NCBI GenBank assembly: GCA_963837425.1
Contig: CAWINH010000015.1
Location: 1 to 64,000, forward strand
Length of the DNA stretch: 64,000 bases
Source of the DNA: CAWINH01 sp963837425
GTDB lineage: Bacteria > Chloroflexota > Limnocylindria > QHBO01
Reading direction: 5' to 3'
A program made the position numbers and the translations under genes. Shown here in pieces: positions 16,204 through 24,550 of the stretch (positions within the stretch are counted from its first letter, which is position 1; each line of letters begins with the position of its first letter). Under the pieces are notes generated by a model that searched no databases, was not told where the DNA came from, and saw only the letters and a list, made by a program, of their open reading frames with translations.

Positions 16204-16728
16204 ATGATGCCCTTTGCTCCCACCGAGGCCGAGCTCGAGCTGGCGGGCGCGCGGCTGGGCGACGCGCTCCGCGCGCGCGGCTGGCGGCTGGCGACCGCCG
16301 AGTCGTCGACAGGCGGGCTGATCGGCCACGCGATCACCATGGTCCCCGGAGCCAGCGCCTACTACGTCGGCGGGGTGATCGCCTACTCAAACCAGGCCAA
16401 GGAGGTCGAGCTCGGTGTCGCTGGCGAGCTGATCGCCGACCACGGGGCCGTCTCGGAGGTGGTCGCGGCGTCGATGGCGCAGGGGGTGCGCCGGCGCTTC
16501 GAGGTCGAGCTCGGCGTGGCGGTCACCGGGATCGCAGGCCCCGAGGGGGGTCGTGAGGGGAAGCCGATCGGCACCCACTTCGTGGCGGTCTCGCTGCGCG
16601 GACACGCCGAGCGCGTCGAGCACCGGGTCTTCACCCACGACCGGGACGGCAACCGCGCGGCCGCCGCCATGCTCGCGATGGAGATGGCGCTGGCCGAGGT
16701 CCAGGCCGCCACCGCCGCCGACGGGTAG
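16204..16728 (+). CDS. pncC: Nicotinamide-nucleotide amidohydrolase (CinA C-terminal)
   Basis: PncC converts NMN to nicotinate mononucleotide in pyridine nucleotide salvage. The 174-residue protein corresponds to the stand-alone CinA C-terminal domain, with TAESSTGGLIG near residue 32, YYVGGVIAYSNQAK, and VTGIAGPEGG. The common form of the first motif is ES(C/T)TGG. It lies between yajQ and murC, with 12 to 13 nt spacing on each side. The exact start is uncertain between the two adjacent ATG codons (16204 and 16207). Confidence 0.9.
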   Translation: MMPFAPTEAELELAGARLGDALRARGWRLATAESSTGGLIGHAITMVPGASAYYVGGVIAYSNQAKEVELGVAGELIADHGAVSEVVAASMAQGVRRRFEVELGVAVTGIAGPEGGREGKPIGTHFVAVSLRGHAERVEHRVFTHDRDGNRAAAAMLAMEMALAEVQAATAADG

Positions 16729-16740
16729 GTCGGGCCCCTC

Positions 16741-18174
16741 GTGCTGCGCGCCGGCGAGCGGATCCACCTGATCGGGATCGCGGGGTCGGGCGCCGCCGGC
16801 CTGGCGCTCCTCGCGAAGCGTGCCGGCGCAGCGATCGATGGTTGCGACGCCGACGGGCCATCGCCGTATACCGAGCCGCTCGAATCAGCGGGCGTCCGGG
16901 TGATCACCGGTCACGACCCGGCGCACCTGGCCGGCGTGGAGCGGGTCGCGATCACGCCCGCCCTCCGGGCGGCCCCCGACCTTCCCGAGCTGGTCGAAGC
17001 TCGGGCGCGTGGGCTGCCGGTGGTGACATGGCAGGCGCTGCTCGGCGAGCTGATGGCCGCCGAGGACCACATTGGGCTGGCCGTGACCGGTACGCACGGC
17101 AAGTCGACGACCACCGCCCTGCTCGGCCACCTGCTGGCGGAGGTGGGCATGGACCCGACTGTCGAGGTCGGGGCCGTGATCCCCGCCTGGGGTGCGAGCG
17201 TGCGTGTCGGCGACGGCGCCCCGTTCATCGTGGAGGCGGACGAGTTCGGCGACAATTTCCTCAACTACCACCCTTCGGGTGCCATCGTGACGAACGTCGA
17301 GATGGACCATCCCGACTACTTCGCCGACCGCGCCGCGGTGCTCTCCGCGATGGAACGATTCGTGCGTGGCATGAGCGAGCACCCTGCGCTCAGAGGTCGG
17401 TTCCTCGTGACTGCCGCCGCGGATTCCGGCTCCCGGGAGCTCCTGGAGCGCCTGGAAGGCTGGGAGGGCCGGATCGCCCGGTATGGGCCGGGAGGCGAGT
17501 TCGAGGCCCAGGACGTAGCCTACAGCCGCTCTGGGACGCAATTCCGGCTCTTCGGGGAATGGTTCGAGTCTCCCCTGGCGGGCGCGCACAACGTGCTCAA
17601 CGCGACGGCGGCCCTCGTGCTCGCTCGCGAGCTCGGTGCCGCCCCGGACGGTCTGGCGGTCGGCTTGCGAACGTTCACCGGCGCCGGGCGGCGGATGGAG
17701 AGAATCGCCGATACTGCGGGGGTGACCGTCTTCGACGACTACGGGCATCATCCGACCGAGGTGCGGGCCGCGCTGGCGGCGGCGCGTCAGAGGGTCGGCG
17801 ACCGACGGCTGTGGGCCGTATTCGAGCCGCACATGTACACCCGGACGGCACTCTTCCTCGACGAGTTTGCGACTGCATTCGCCGATGCGGACGAGGTGGT
17901 GATCGCGGACATCTTCGCCTCCCGGGATACTGATGCGGCCATCCGCAGCACCTCTGCCGAGGAGCTCGCCGACCGGATCGAGCGCAGCTCGGGGTTGCCG
18001 ACGATCGCCACCGGCGATGTCGACGCCACGGCCGCGTACGTCGCGGATCACCTCCGAGCGGGCGACGCCGTGCTGGTCATGGGAGCAGGCAGGTCATACC
18101 GGATCGCTCGTGGGCTGGCGGCCGCGCTCGAGGCGGGCGCGGTCGATCGACCGCGAACCATGTCGGGCGAGTGA
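16741..18174 (+). CDS. murC: UDP-N-acetylmuramate-L-alanine ligase MurC
   Basis: MurC adds L-alanine to UDP-MurNAc in peptidoglycan synthesis. The 477-residue protein has the N-terminal Rossmann motif IGIAGSGAAG (11-20), the ATP loop VTGTHGKSTTT (about 115-125), EADEFGDNF, the HNVLNATAA motif, and DDYGHHPTEV (about 332-341). GTG 16741 is the start; no strong ribosome-binding site is seen. It overlaps the next small membrane protein gene by 4 nt (GTGA). Mur ligase paralogs such as Mpl are less likely given the EADEF and HHP motifs and the N-terminal domain. Confidence 0.92.
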   Translation: MLRAGERIHLIGIAGSGAAGLALLAKRAGAAIDGCDADGPSPYTEPLESAGVRVITGHDPAHLAGVERVAITPALRAAPDLPELVEARARGLPVVTWQALLGELMAAEDHIGLAVTGTHGKSTTTALLGHLLAEVGMDPTVEVGAVIPAWGASVRVGDGAPFIVEADEFGDNFLNYHPSGAIVTNVEMDHPDYFADRAAVLSAMERFVRGMSEHPALRGRFLVTAAADSGSRELLERLEGWEGRIARYGPGGEFEAQDVAYSRSGTQFRLFGEWFESPLAGAHNVLNATAALVLARELGAAPDGLAVGLRTFTGAGRRMERIADTAGVTVFDDYGHHPTEVRAALAAARQRVGDRRLWAVFEPHMYTRTALFLDEFATAFADADEVVIADIFASRDTDAAIRSTSAEELADRIERSSGLPTIATGDVDATAAYVADHLRAGDAVLVMGAGRSYRIARGLAAALEAGAVDRPRTMSGE

Positions 18175-18551
18175 ACGGCACACGGACCACGGTGCTTGGC
18201 GCCCTGCTGGCCCTCGCCGTGGCGATCACCGAGCAGGGCCTCGTGAGCCTGGTGGATGCCTCCGGCGCCCGCGACCAACCCGCGCTCGCGCTCATCCTCC
18301 TGCTCGCCGCCTTCCTGGGGCTCCTCACCGCGGTTGCGACGCGCGCCTTTCGGCTGCCGAGCGCGGTTGCACCCACCGCGCTCGTGGTCGGCTGGGTCGC
18401 GGTCCCACCACTGCTGGCGCTCATACCGAGCGCGGCGACGAGCTTCTTCGCCGGGACGGCTGCGCTGTCCGCGTCGGACGGGGTGGCGCTGGTCGTCGCC
18501 ACCCTGGCCGCGATGATCACCCTCGGGATGCCCGCCGATCGGCGCGGCTGA
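18171..18551 (+). CDS. Hypothetical small membrane protein
   Basis: A 126-residue hydrophobic protein with roughly three to four predicted membrane helices (about 8-25, 36-60, 68-90 and 98-118). I recognise no family. It starts with GTG overlapping the murC stop by 4 nt (GTGA), so it is translated from the same message and may have an envelope role. It ends 71 nt before the pirin gene. Confidence 0.65.
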   Translation: MNGTRTTVLGALLALAVAITEQGLVSLVDASGARDQPALALILLLAAFLGLLTAVATRAFRLPSAVAPTALVVGWVAVPPLLALIPSAATSFFAGTAALSASDGVALVVATLAAMITLGMPADRRG

Positions 18552-18586
18552 GCCCGGCGGTCGACATCTCGCGCGATGGGGGATGG

Positions 18587-18616
18587 TTGCAGTAGCAACC
18601 ATTTGCGTGGGATGAT
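18587..18616 (+). promoter_or_regulatory. Candidate pirin promoter over a short hairpin
   Basis: TTGCAG (18587-18592) and GATGAT (18611-18616) are spaced by 18 bp, and GATGAT ends exactly 6 nt before the ATG at 18623. The -35 overlaps a 6-bp hairpin, GGTTGC-AGTA-GCAACC (18585-18600). A leaderless transcript is plausible but the -10 is a weak match. Confidence 0.3.
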
Positions 18617-18622
18617 GCACCA

Positions 18623-19630
18623 ATGCCAGCGGTCACCGTCGACGATATCAGCAGCCTGCCCCGGATTCCGGTCCCAGAGACGGCATCGGCACGTCATCGG
18701 CCGGTCACAAGTGTGACGGTCGCACCTCGAGGGTTCGAGGGTGAGGGATTTCCGGTGCGTCGAGCGTTCGCCGGCGTCGATCTCGCCGAGCTCGACCCGT
18801 TCATCCACATGGACCAGATGGGGGAGGTCGAGTACGCGCCCGGCGAGCCGAAGGGTACGCCGTGGCATCCGCACCGCGGCTTCGAGACGGTGACCTACAT
18901 GATGGACGGCACGTTCGAGCACGCCGACTCGAACGGGGGTGGGGGAGTCATTACCAACGGCGACACCCAGTGGATGACCGCCGGCGCCGGGATCCTCCAC
19001 ATCGAGAAGCCGCCCGAGGCGCTCGTCGTGAGCGGTGGGCTGTTCCACGGGATTCAGCTGTGGGTGAACCTGCCGCGCGCGCGGAAGTGGTCGCCACCGC
19101 GCTACCAGGACCTGCGTGCCTCCGCGGTCGCGCTCCTTGCCTCGGCCGACGGGGGAGCCCTGGTGCGGGTCATCGCCGGCGACCTCGCGGGCCACCGCGG
19201 ACCGGGCAGCACCTATACCCCGATGACCTTCCTTCACGCGACGCTCAGCCCCGGCGCACGCCTGGAGCTTCCCTGGCGGCCCGACTACAACGCACTCGTC
19301 TACGTGCTGTCCGGGGCCGGCACGGTGGGCCTCGAAGGCTGGCCGATCGGGGGCGGCCAGCTCGCGGTCCTGGGCGCAGGCGACGCCCTGACCCTTACCG
19401 CCGCCGCGACCCAGGAGAGCCGCAGCCCGAACCTCGACGTCCTGATCCTGGGAGGACGGCCGATCCGTGAGCCCGTGGCCTGGATGGGCCCGTTCGTGAT
19501 GAACACCCGGGACGAGGTGATCCAGGCCTTCAACGACTACCGGGCCGGGCGCATCGGGAGCGTGCCGGCGGTCCACGGTGCGCCGACCTCGGTAGTGGAG
19601 TCGGGCGGGGGAGAAGCGACGCCGCGGTAA
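18623..19630 (+). CDS. Pirin family cupin protein
   Basis: Pirins are metal-binding bicupin proteins; some have quercetin dioxygenase activity and others act as redox cofactors, so the substrate here is unknown. The 335-residue product has the N-terminal cupin with the metal motif HPHRGFETVTY (about 81-91), the following GDTQWMTAGAGILH histidine, and a second cupin plus the typical C-terminal FNDYRAGRIG segment. ATG 18623 lacks an evident ribosome-binding site and could be leaderless. It stands alone between murC and the arsenic genes. Confidence 0.88.
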   Translation: MPAVTVDDISSLPRIPVPETASARHRPVTSVTVAPRGFEGEGFPVRRAFAGVDLAELDPFIHMDQMGEVEYAPGEPKGTPWHPHRGFETVTYMMDGTFEHADSNGGGGVITNGDTQWMTAGAGILHIEKPPEALVVSGGLFHGIQLWVNLPRARKWSPPRYQDLRASAVALLASADGGALVRVIAGDLAGHRGPGSTYTPMTFLHATLSPGARLELPWRPDYNALVYVLSGAGTVGLEGWPIGGGQLAVLGAGDALTLTAAATQESRSPNLDVLILGGRPIREPVAWMGPFVMNTRDEVIQAFNDYRAGRIGSVPAVHGAPTSVVESGGGEATPR

Positions 19631-19636
19631 TCGCCC

Positions 19637-19660
19637 TATATTGACATCCATCAATATAAT
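19637..19660 (+). promoter_or_regulatory. ArsR operator overlapping leaderless -10
   Basis: TATATTGA-CATCCA-TCAATATA (19637-19658) is a perfect 8-bp inverted repeat, the AT-rich ATTGA/TCAAT form expected of ArsR-SmtB operators, in an otherwise GC-rich region. The consensus -10 TATAAT (19655-19660) overlaps its right arm and ends 6 bp before the arsR GTG. Bound ArsR would occlude the -10, and the transcript would start at the GTG itself. Confidence 0.75.
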
Positions 19661-19666
19661 GGGCGG

Positions 19667-19960
19667 GTGAGGTCAGCCGATCCAGACGTCCAGCTTCTCG
19701 AGGCGATGGCCGACCCGGTGCGGCTGGCGATCGTCCGCCAGCTCGGATCGAGCGTGGCGTCCGTCTGCGCCTGTGACTTCACCGATTGCTGCAACGTGCG
19801 CCAGCCGACGGTCAGCCACCACCTGCGCGTCCTGCGAGAAGCGGGAGTGGTGACGACCACCAGGCGGGGAACCTACGTCTACTACGACCTCGCCCCGGAT
19901 TTCGCCGGTCGTTGGGCGGCGCTGAGCGCCAGCCTCGCCGGCCTCGTTTCCGTCTCCTGA
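19667..19960 (+). CDS. arsR: ArsR-family arsenic-responsive repressor
   Basis: A 97-residue ArsR/SmtB winged-helix repressor that would release DNA when arsenite binds. It has the recognition helix region QPTVSHHLRVLREAG and wing RRGTYVYYDL. A cysteine-rich segment VCACDFTDCC (about 44-53) resembles the arsenite sensor ELCVCD. GTG 19667 is chosen because consensus TATAAT ends 6 nt upstream, giving a leaderless mRNA with no Shine-Dalgarno. It is followed after 8 nt by arsM, whose product methylates arsenite, so the pair is probably self-regulated via the operator at 19637-19658. Confidence 0.9.
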   Translation: MRSADPDVQLLEAMADPVRLAIVRQLGSSVASVCACDFTDCCNVRQPTVSHHLRVLREAGVVTTTRRGTYVYYDLAPDFAGRWAALSASLAGLVSVS

Positions 19961-19968
19961 AGGAGAGC

Positions 19969-20721
19969 ATGATGACGAACGCGATGGAGCCGATCCACGA
20001 GGCGGTGCGCGAGCGCTACGCCCGGTCGGCGCTTCAGGTGCTCAACGACGAGCACGCGTCCTGCTGTGGCCCGGACTGCTGTGGGGAGGAGGGGATCGGG
20101 GCCGAACTGTACAGCGCCCTCGAGCGCGAAGAGCTCCCCGACGCGGCCGTCCTGGCGTCGCTCGGCTGCGGGAATCCGACCGCGGTCGCCGAACTCCGCG
20201 AGGGGGAGCGCGTCCTCGACCTCGGCTCCGGCGGCGGGATCGACGTCCTGCTCTCGGCGCGCCGGGTGGGGGATCGGGGCCGGGCCATCGGGCTCGACAT
20301 GACCGACGAGATGCTCGAGCTCGCACGCCGCAACGCGCGCGACGCGGGCGCCACGAACGTCGAGTTCGTGAAGGGCACCATCGAGGCCATCCCGCTGGCC
20401 GACGCGTCCGTCGACGTGGTGATCAGCAACTGCGTGATCAACCTGGCGGCAGACAAGGACGCCGTCTTCCGCGAGGTCGCCCGCGTCCTGCGTCCCGGCG
20501 GACGGATGGGCGTGAGCGACATCGTCGCGGATGACGCGCTCACAGCCGCCGAGCGTGCTGAGCGTGGCTCCTACGTGGGCTGCATCGCCGGGGCCCTCTC
20601 CTTCAGCGAGTACGAAGCAGGCCTGCGGGCGGCGGGCCTGACCCATATCAGTGTCACTCCGACACACCAGGTCGCGGAGGGGATGCACAGCGCCATCATC
20701 AGGGCCGCCAGCCCAATCTAG
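19969..20721 (+). CDS. arsM: Arsenite S-adenosylmethionine methyltransferase
   Basis: ArsM methylates arsenite using S-adenosylmethionine as a detoxification step. The 250-residue protein has a CCGPDCCG cluster near residue 27, the methyltransferase motif VLDLGSGGGIDVLL, GLDMTDEML, and the conserved cysteine contexts VISNCVINL and YVGCIAGAL. The start ATG 19969 (or the adjacent ATG 19972) has AAGGAGAG upstream. It forms an arsR-arsM operon. The neighbouring genes encode no visible arsenite efflux pump or arsenate reductase. Confidence 0.92.
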   Translation: MMTNAMEPIHEAVRERYARSALQVLNDEHASCCGPDCCGEEGIGAELYSALEREELPDAAVLASLGCGNPTAVAELREGERVLDLGSGGGIDVLLSARRVGDRGRAIGLDMTDEMLELARRNARDAGATNVEFVKGTIEAIPLADASVDVVISNCVINLAADKDAVFREVARVLRPGGRMGVSDIVADDALTAAERAERGSYVGCIAGALSFSEYEAGLRAAGLTHISVTPTHQVAEGMHSAIIRAASPI

Positions 20722-20747
20722 GTCCTGCTCCGAACCTGCACGGCGTC

Positions 20748-20969
20748 TCAGCGCGCTCGTCCGCGGCTCAGCAGGCCGGCCACGAAGCCGGCCAGCACCA
20801 CCCCGATGATCAAAACGAAGAGCGGAACGGTAACGGAGAAGGCGAGGAAGTTGACGTGCACCTGCTCCGCGTTGGCGACCGCGAAGACGACCACCGCCGC
20901 CCCGAGTGCGAACGCGAGAATTCGGCCCAGCCCATCCCAGATCGATCCACTGCGCTGGTCAACCGCCAT
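20748..20969 (-). CDS. LapA-domain small membrane protein
   Basis: A 73-residue protein with two hydrophobic helices (about 14-34 and 42-66) separated by a short loop containing NAEQVHVNFLAF, the pattern of the LapA/DUF1049 domain. In E. coli LapA takes part in lipopolysaccharide assembly control, but most homologs, including this one, have no assigned role. I chose ATG 20969, which has GAGG 6 nt upstream, over a TTG four codons earlier. It is convergent with arsM. Confidence 0.75.
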   Translation of the reverse strand: MAVDQRSGSIWDGLGRILAFALGAAVVVFAVANAEQVHVNFLAFSVTVPLFVLIIGVVLAGFVAGLLSRGRAR

Positions 20970-20996
20970 CGTGCGCCTCAAATAGCGTCAGCAACC

Positions 20997-21023
20997 ATCG
21001 TAACGCGGTCCGGCGAACGTCAA
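20997..21023 (-). promoter_or_regulatory. Candidate promoter of LapA-domain gene
   Basis: On the minus strand TTGACG (21023-21018) and TACGAT (21002-20997) lie upstream of the gene with a 15-bp spacer, shorter than the usual 17. The leader would be about 20 nt and contains GAGG before the ATG. Confidence 0.35.
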
Positions 21024-21150
21024 CGAGGGCTCCTGATTCGCGTTGTGGCGAGGGTACGTCACATAACATATCTTTGGGGAAGTGCTGCGCAGGACGAATG
21101 GGCTAGCGAGGTGCGGCAGATGGGCCGTCGCCAGTCGAAACGGTGAATCC

Positions 21151-21156
21151 TAGGCT
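21151..21156 (+). promoter_or_regulatory. Leaderless -10 for small membrane protein gene
   Basis: TAGGCT followed by exactly 6 nt and ATG 21163. The same hexamer at the same distance precedes the gene at 53570. No Shine-Dalgarno is present. The region between about 21003 and 21150 shows nothing else I can name. Confidence 0.5.
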
Positions 21157-21162
21157 GGCCGC

Positions 21163-21414
21163 ATGACACGGCATCATCCATTCCTTCATCCGTTCGGCTG
21201 GGGCTCGCTGACCGGCGGCACGCTGATCGCACTGGTCGGCAAGCTGTCAAACAGCGAGATTGCCGCCTTGGCGTGGACTTACGGTGTGCTCGTCGTGCTC
21301 GGAGCGGCCTATCTGCTGATTGGCCTCCGCGTGTACGCGGCGTACCGCGGCCGGCAGCAGGCGCGCTCGGAGACCAGCCGGCCGGTGTCGCAGACCGAGG
21401 TGTCGGGAGCCTGA
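21163..21414 (+). CDS. Hypothetical small membrane protein
   Basis: An 83-residue protein with one clear membrane helix (about 35-57, WTYGVLVVLGAAYLLIGLRVY) and a weaker hydrophobic stretch near residues 15-27, followed by a short polar tail. I recognise no family. It has its own leaderless-type promoter and is convergent with hflX. Confidence 0.55.
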   Translation: MTRHHPFLHPFGWGSLTGGTLIALVGKLSNSEIAALAWTYGVLVVLGAAYLLIGLRVYAAYRGRQQARSETSRPVSQTEVSGA

Positions 21415-21446
21415 ACCCGGTGGCCGCCACTCGCGGCCGCCCGGCA

Positions 21447-21465
21447 GCGGCTGCCTGTCAGCCGC
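21447..21465. terminator. U-less hairpin over the hflX stop codon
   Basis: GCGGCTG (21447-21453) and CAGCCGC (21459-21465) form a perfect 7-bp stem with a 5-nt loop; the hflX stop codon spans the loop and right arm. A second short stem (GGCCGC/GCGGCC, 21422-21438) lies next to it. Placed between convergent genes, the pair may act as a bidirectional terminator, but there is no T-tract. Confidence 0.4.
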
Positions 21466-22753
21466 GGGCTGCCCGTCGATCGGGCGCGCTCGCGGTGAGC
21501 TCGGCTGCAATCGCGGCGGGAAGGTATCCGACCACGCGGATCCCGCGCTCCGAGTAGTGCTCGTCGATCTCCCCGGCGATCTTCGCTCGCGCGACGAGCT
21601 CCCCGCGGGCGTAGGGCACGACGGTGTCGATTGCCACCATCCGCGCACGCAACGCCGTGGCGACCTGGGCTCGCAGCTCATCGATTCCCTCACCGCTCGA
21701 AGCGCTGACGAAGGCGGCACGCTCGGTGCGCGGCGGGGCGGCGGCCCGCAGATCGGCGTCCAGCAGGTCGATCTTGTTGAAGGCCGTGATCCGCGGCTTG
21801 TCCCCCGCCCCGAGCTCGTCGAGGACGCGCTGCACGGCAGCCTGCTGCGCGACGAAGTCCGGATCGGCGGCATCCACGACCTCGAGGAGGAGATCGGCGC
21901 GCAGGACCTCCTCGAGCGTCGCGCGGAAGGCGTCCACGAGGTCATGTGGGAGCTTGTTGATGAAGCCGACGGTGTCGCTGACCACGACGCGCTGCCCCGT
22001 CGGCAGGATGACCGCCCGGGAGGTGGGGTCCAGCGTCGCGAAGAGCATGTCGGCGACGAAGAGGTCGGCGTCGGACAGCGCGTTGAGGAGCGTGCTCTTG
22101 CCGGCATTCGTGTAGCCCACCAGCGCGATCGTGGCCACCTCCTGGCGATCGCGCTGCCGAGCGGAGGTCTCCCGGTGGCGCCGCACTTCCGCCAGCTCGT
22201 CCCGGACCTTGCGGATCTTCTCGCGGATGATCCGGCGATCCGTCTCCAGCTGGCTCTCGCCGGGGCCGCGGGTCCCAATGCCTCCGGCGGTACGGGACAG
22301 GTGGGTCCACATGCGGGTCAGTCGCGGGAGGTGGTACTCGAGCGCCGCGAGCTCGACCTGCAGCCGCCCCTCCTTCGTCCGCGCGTGGCGGGCGAAGATG
22401 TCGATGATGAGGGCCGATCGGTCGAGCACCTTGCAGCCGACGAGCTCCTCGAGGCTGCGCTGCTGGTTCGGAGCCAGCTCGTCGTCGACGATCAGGAGAT
22501 TGAAGTCGTGCACGGCCTTCATCTCCACGAGCTCGGCCGCGCGGCCCTTCCCGAGATACCAGACCGGATCCGGCTGACTCCGGCGCTGGAAGGTGGTGCC
22601 CACGACAATGGCCCCGGCCGTTTCGGCGAGGGCGGCGAGCTCGGCCAGGCTGCGCTCCACCGGCCAGGCACCCTTCCGAGCGGTGTCGAGGCCAATGAGG
22701 AACGCGCGCTCGGGCGGGGTCGTCAGGTCTATCGTGCGGGCGCGCTGTGACAT
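21458..22753 (-). CDS. hflX: Ribosome-associated GTPase HflX
   Basis: HflX is a GTPase that splits stalled or stressed 70S ribosomes. The 431-residue protein has the N-terminal HflX domain with DPVWYLGKGRAAEL and the glycine-rich GGIGTRGPGESQLE, followed by the G domain with GYTNAGKST (G1), SDTVGFI (G3) and NKID (G4). ATG 22753 is chosen because a -10-like TACCAT (22769-22764) lies 10 nt upstream; an in-frame ATG at 22765 overlaps that hexamer and would add 4 residues. It is transcribed alone, divergently from the GGDEF/EAL gene. Confidence 0.93.
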   Translation of the reverse strand: MSQRARTIDLTTPPERAFLIGLDTARKGAWPVERSLAELAALAETAGAIVVGTTFQRRSQPDPVWYLGKGRAAELVEMKAVHDFNLLIVDDELAPNQQRSLEELVGCKVLDRSALIIDIFARHARTKEGRLQVELAALEYHLPRLTRMWTHLSRTAGGIGTRGPGESQLETDRRIIREKIRKVRDELAEVRRHRETSARQRDRQEVATIALVGYTNAGKSTLLNALSDADLFVADMLFATLDPTSRAVILPTGQRVVVSDTVGFINKLPHDLVDAFRATLEEVLRADLLLEVVDAADPDFVAQQAAVQRVLDELGAGDKPRITAFNKIDLLDADLRAAAPPRTERAAFVSASSGEGIDELRAQVATALRARMVAIDTVVPYARGELVARAKIAGEIDEHYSERGIRVVGYLPAAIAAELTASAPDRRAARG

Positions 22754-22867
22754 CGTGCTCGCCATGGTAGCCCGACGGTCGCCGGCAGTACCTTTCGGCT
22801 AGTGCGTCGCCGCACCGCTCTGTGCCATACCTTCGGGTACTGCTCAGGGGGCAAGCTGGGAGAAGCC

Positions 22868-24514
22868 ATGGACGGCGCTGATCCGCGAGCCGATCGCGTG
22901 CAGACCGGCCACGCCGAATCAACGGCGTGGCTCGTCGTGCGCCTGGCGGCCGTGCTCGCCATCGCCGGCGCCGCGGGCGTCGGAGCGCAGAGCTTCGCCG
23001 GTGACCAGGTGCCGGGGACCCTGCTCCCCGCACTGACCGGCATCGGCGTCGCGTGCGTGCTCGGCGGCATCCTGCTCGCCGTGGTCATCGCCCCGCTGGC
23101 GCGCTCGCGTGCGCAGCTGACGGTCGCGTACCACGCTGCCCTCGCCGATGCCCTGCGAGATCCGCTCACCGGCCTCGGGAACCACCGCGCGTTCCAGGAG
23201 GAGCTGGACCGCCAGGTGGCGTCGGCTCAGCGCTACGAAGTGCCCCTCGCGCTCGCGATCCTCGATCTCGACGAGTTCAAGCAGATCAACGACACCGGAG
23301 GCCACCTCGACGGCGACCGCGCGCTAGCCGGCTTTGGCCGGTTGATGGCGACGTCGGTGCGCCGGCCGGACCGTTGCTTCCGGATCGGCGGTGACGAGTT
23401 CGCGATCCTCCTGCCGCATACGGACGCCGATGGGGCGCGGATCGTCGCCCGCCGACTGCTCGCGGCCGCGTTGGCGCCGGCCCTGAAGAGCGAGGACCTC
23501 GGACCGATCAGCTTCTCGGCGGGCATCTCCGCGATGCCGGAGCCCGCGACATCACGCGGGCAGCTCTACACCCAGGCCGACACCGCCCTCTACGCGGCGA
23601 AGCGATCGGGGCGCACCGAGGTGGCGGTCTTCGACCCGGCGGAGGAGACGACGCCGCTCGACCCGAGCACATCGGCCGCGGTCGCCGAGGTGATCGCCCG
23701 CGGTCAGCTGCGCCCGGTCTACCAGCCGATCGTGTCGGTCGCGAACGGCTCGCTGCTCGGCTACGAGGGCCTCACTCGCCCCGTGCCGCCGGCGCCGTTC
23801 GATTCACCGCTCGCCCTGTTCGCCGCAGCCGAGGCCTCCGGCCATGTCGTCGCGCTCGACCTCGGCTGCGTTGAGATGCTGGTGGCCGGTGCGGCATCGA
23901 TCCCCGACGACGCATTCCTGAGCGTCAACCTCTCGCCGCGAACGATCGAGGCGCCGGAATTCAACACGGTTGCCCTGTTGAGCATCCTGGCGCGCCACGG
24001 CTTTCCGCCCGGGAGGCTCGTCATCGAACTCACGGAGCAGCAGCCGATCGCCGACGTCGGGCGAGTCCGAGAGAAGCTCGAGGCCTGTCGCCTGGCGGGC
24101 GTCCGCTGCGCCGCCGACGACGTGGGTGCGGGGAACGCCGGCCTGCGGATGCTGAGCGAACTGCGCTTCGATATCCTCAAGGTGGACCTCAGCCTCGTCC
24201 AGCGCAGCGCCGCGGGCGGGCCGTCGAGCGACGTCGTCGAGTCCGTCGTCGGGCTCGCGGCACGCACCGGGGCGCTCGTGGTCGGCGAGGGCGTCGAGCG
24301 CGCCGAGCAGCTGCAGCAGCTCGAAGCGCTGGGCGTCGGTGCTGCCCAGGGCTACCTCTTCGGCCGGCCCGGCCCGCTGCCTGCCGCGGAGCCGGTTGCC
24401 GCACTGCACGCCTCGATCTCGCGCCACACGCCGATCCGTCCCGGTGACCCTGATCCGGCGGCCGCCTCGGCCGGGATGGCTGCCTGGCGTCAGTCGATCG
24501 GCCTCCCGACCTGA
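22868..24514 (+). CDS. GGDEF-EAL cyclic di-GMP protein
   Basis: A 548-residue membrane protein with both cyclic di-GMP synthesis and hydrolysis domains. It has two membrane helices (about 19-45 and 52-78), a short linker, and a GGDEF domain with intact GGDEF at 174-178 and an upstream RRPD that fits the RxxD inhibitory site. The EAL domain has EGL (Glu300) in place of EAL, DDVGAG and a KVD motif. Both active sites look plausible, so dominance of one activity cannot be read. ATG 22868 has GGGAGA upstream. It is transcribed divergently from hflX, and a periplasmic segment of only a few residues argues against a large external sensor. Confidence 0.9.
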   Translation: MDGADPRADRVQTGHAESTAWLVVRLAAVLAIAGAAGVGAQSFAGDQVPGTLLPALTGIGVACVLGGILLAVVIAPLARSRAQLTVAYHAALADALRDPLTGLGNHRAFQEELDRQVASAQRYEVPLALAILDLDEFKQINDTGGHLDGDRALAGFGRLMATSVRRPDRCFRIGGDEFAILLPHTDADGARIVARRLLAAALAPALKSEDLGPISFSAGISAMPEPATSRGQLYTQADTALYAAKRSGRTEVAVFDPAEETTPLDPSTSAAVAEVIARGQLRPVYQPIVSVANGSLLGYEGLTRPVPPAPFDSPLALFAAAEASGHVVALDLGCVEMLVAGAASIPDDAFLSVNLSPRTIEAPEFNTVALLSILARHGFPPGRLVIELTEQQPIADVGRVREKLEACRLAGVRCAADDVGAGNAGLRMLSELRFDILKVDLSLVQRSAAGGPSSDVVESVVGLAARTGALVVGEGVERAEQLQQLEALGVGAAQGYLFGRPGPLPAAEPVAALHASISRHTPIRPGDPDPAAASAGMAAWRQSIGLPT

Positions 24515-24533
24515 GGTTCGACTCCCCCACCAC

Positions 24534-24550
24534 CGCCGGCTCAGCCGGCG
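24534..24550. terminator. U-less hairpin over the miaA stop codon
   Basis: CGCCGGC (24534-24540) and GCCGGCG (24544-24550) pair perfectly around a 3-nt loop that is exactly the miaA stop codon (TGA on the minus strand). It separates the convergent GGDEF/EAL gene and miaA. No T-tract is present on either strand. Confidence 0.45.

Noticed and set aside
22802..22867. Cyclic di-GMP riboswitch before the GGDEF-EAL gene
   Set aside because: The short GC-rich stretch lacks the conserved GEMM core and stems.
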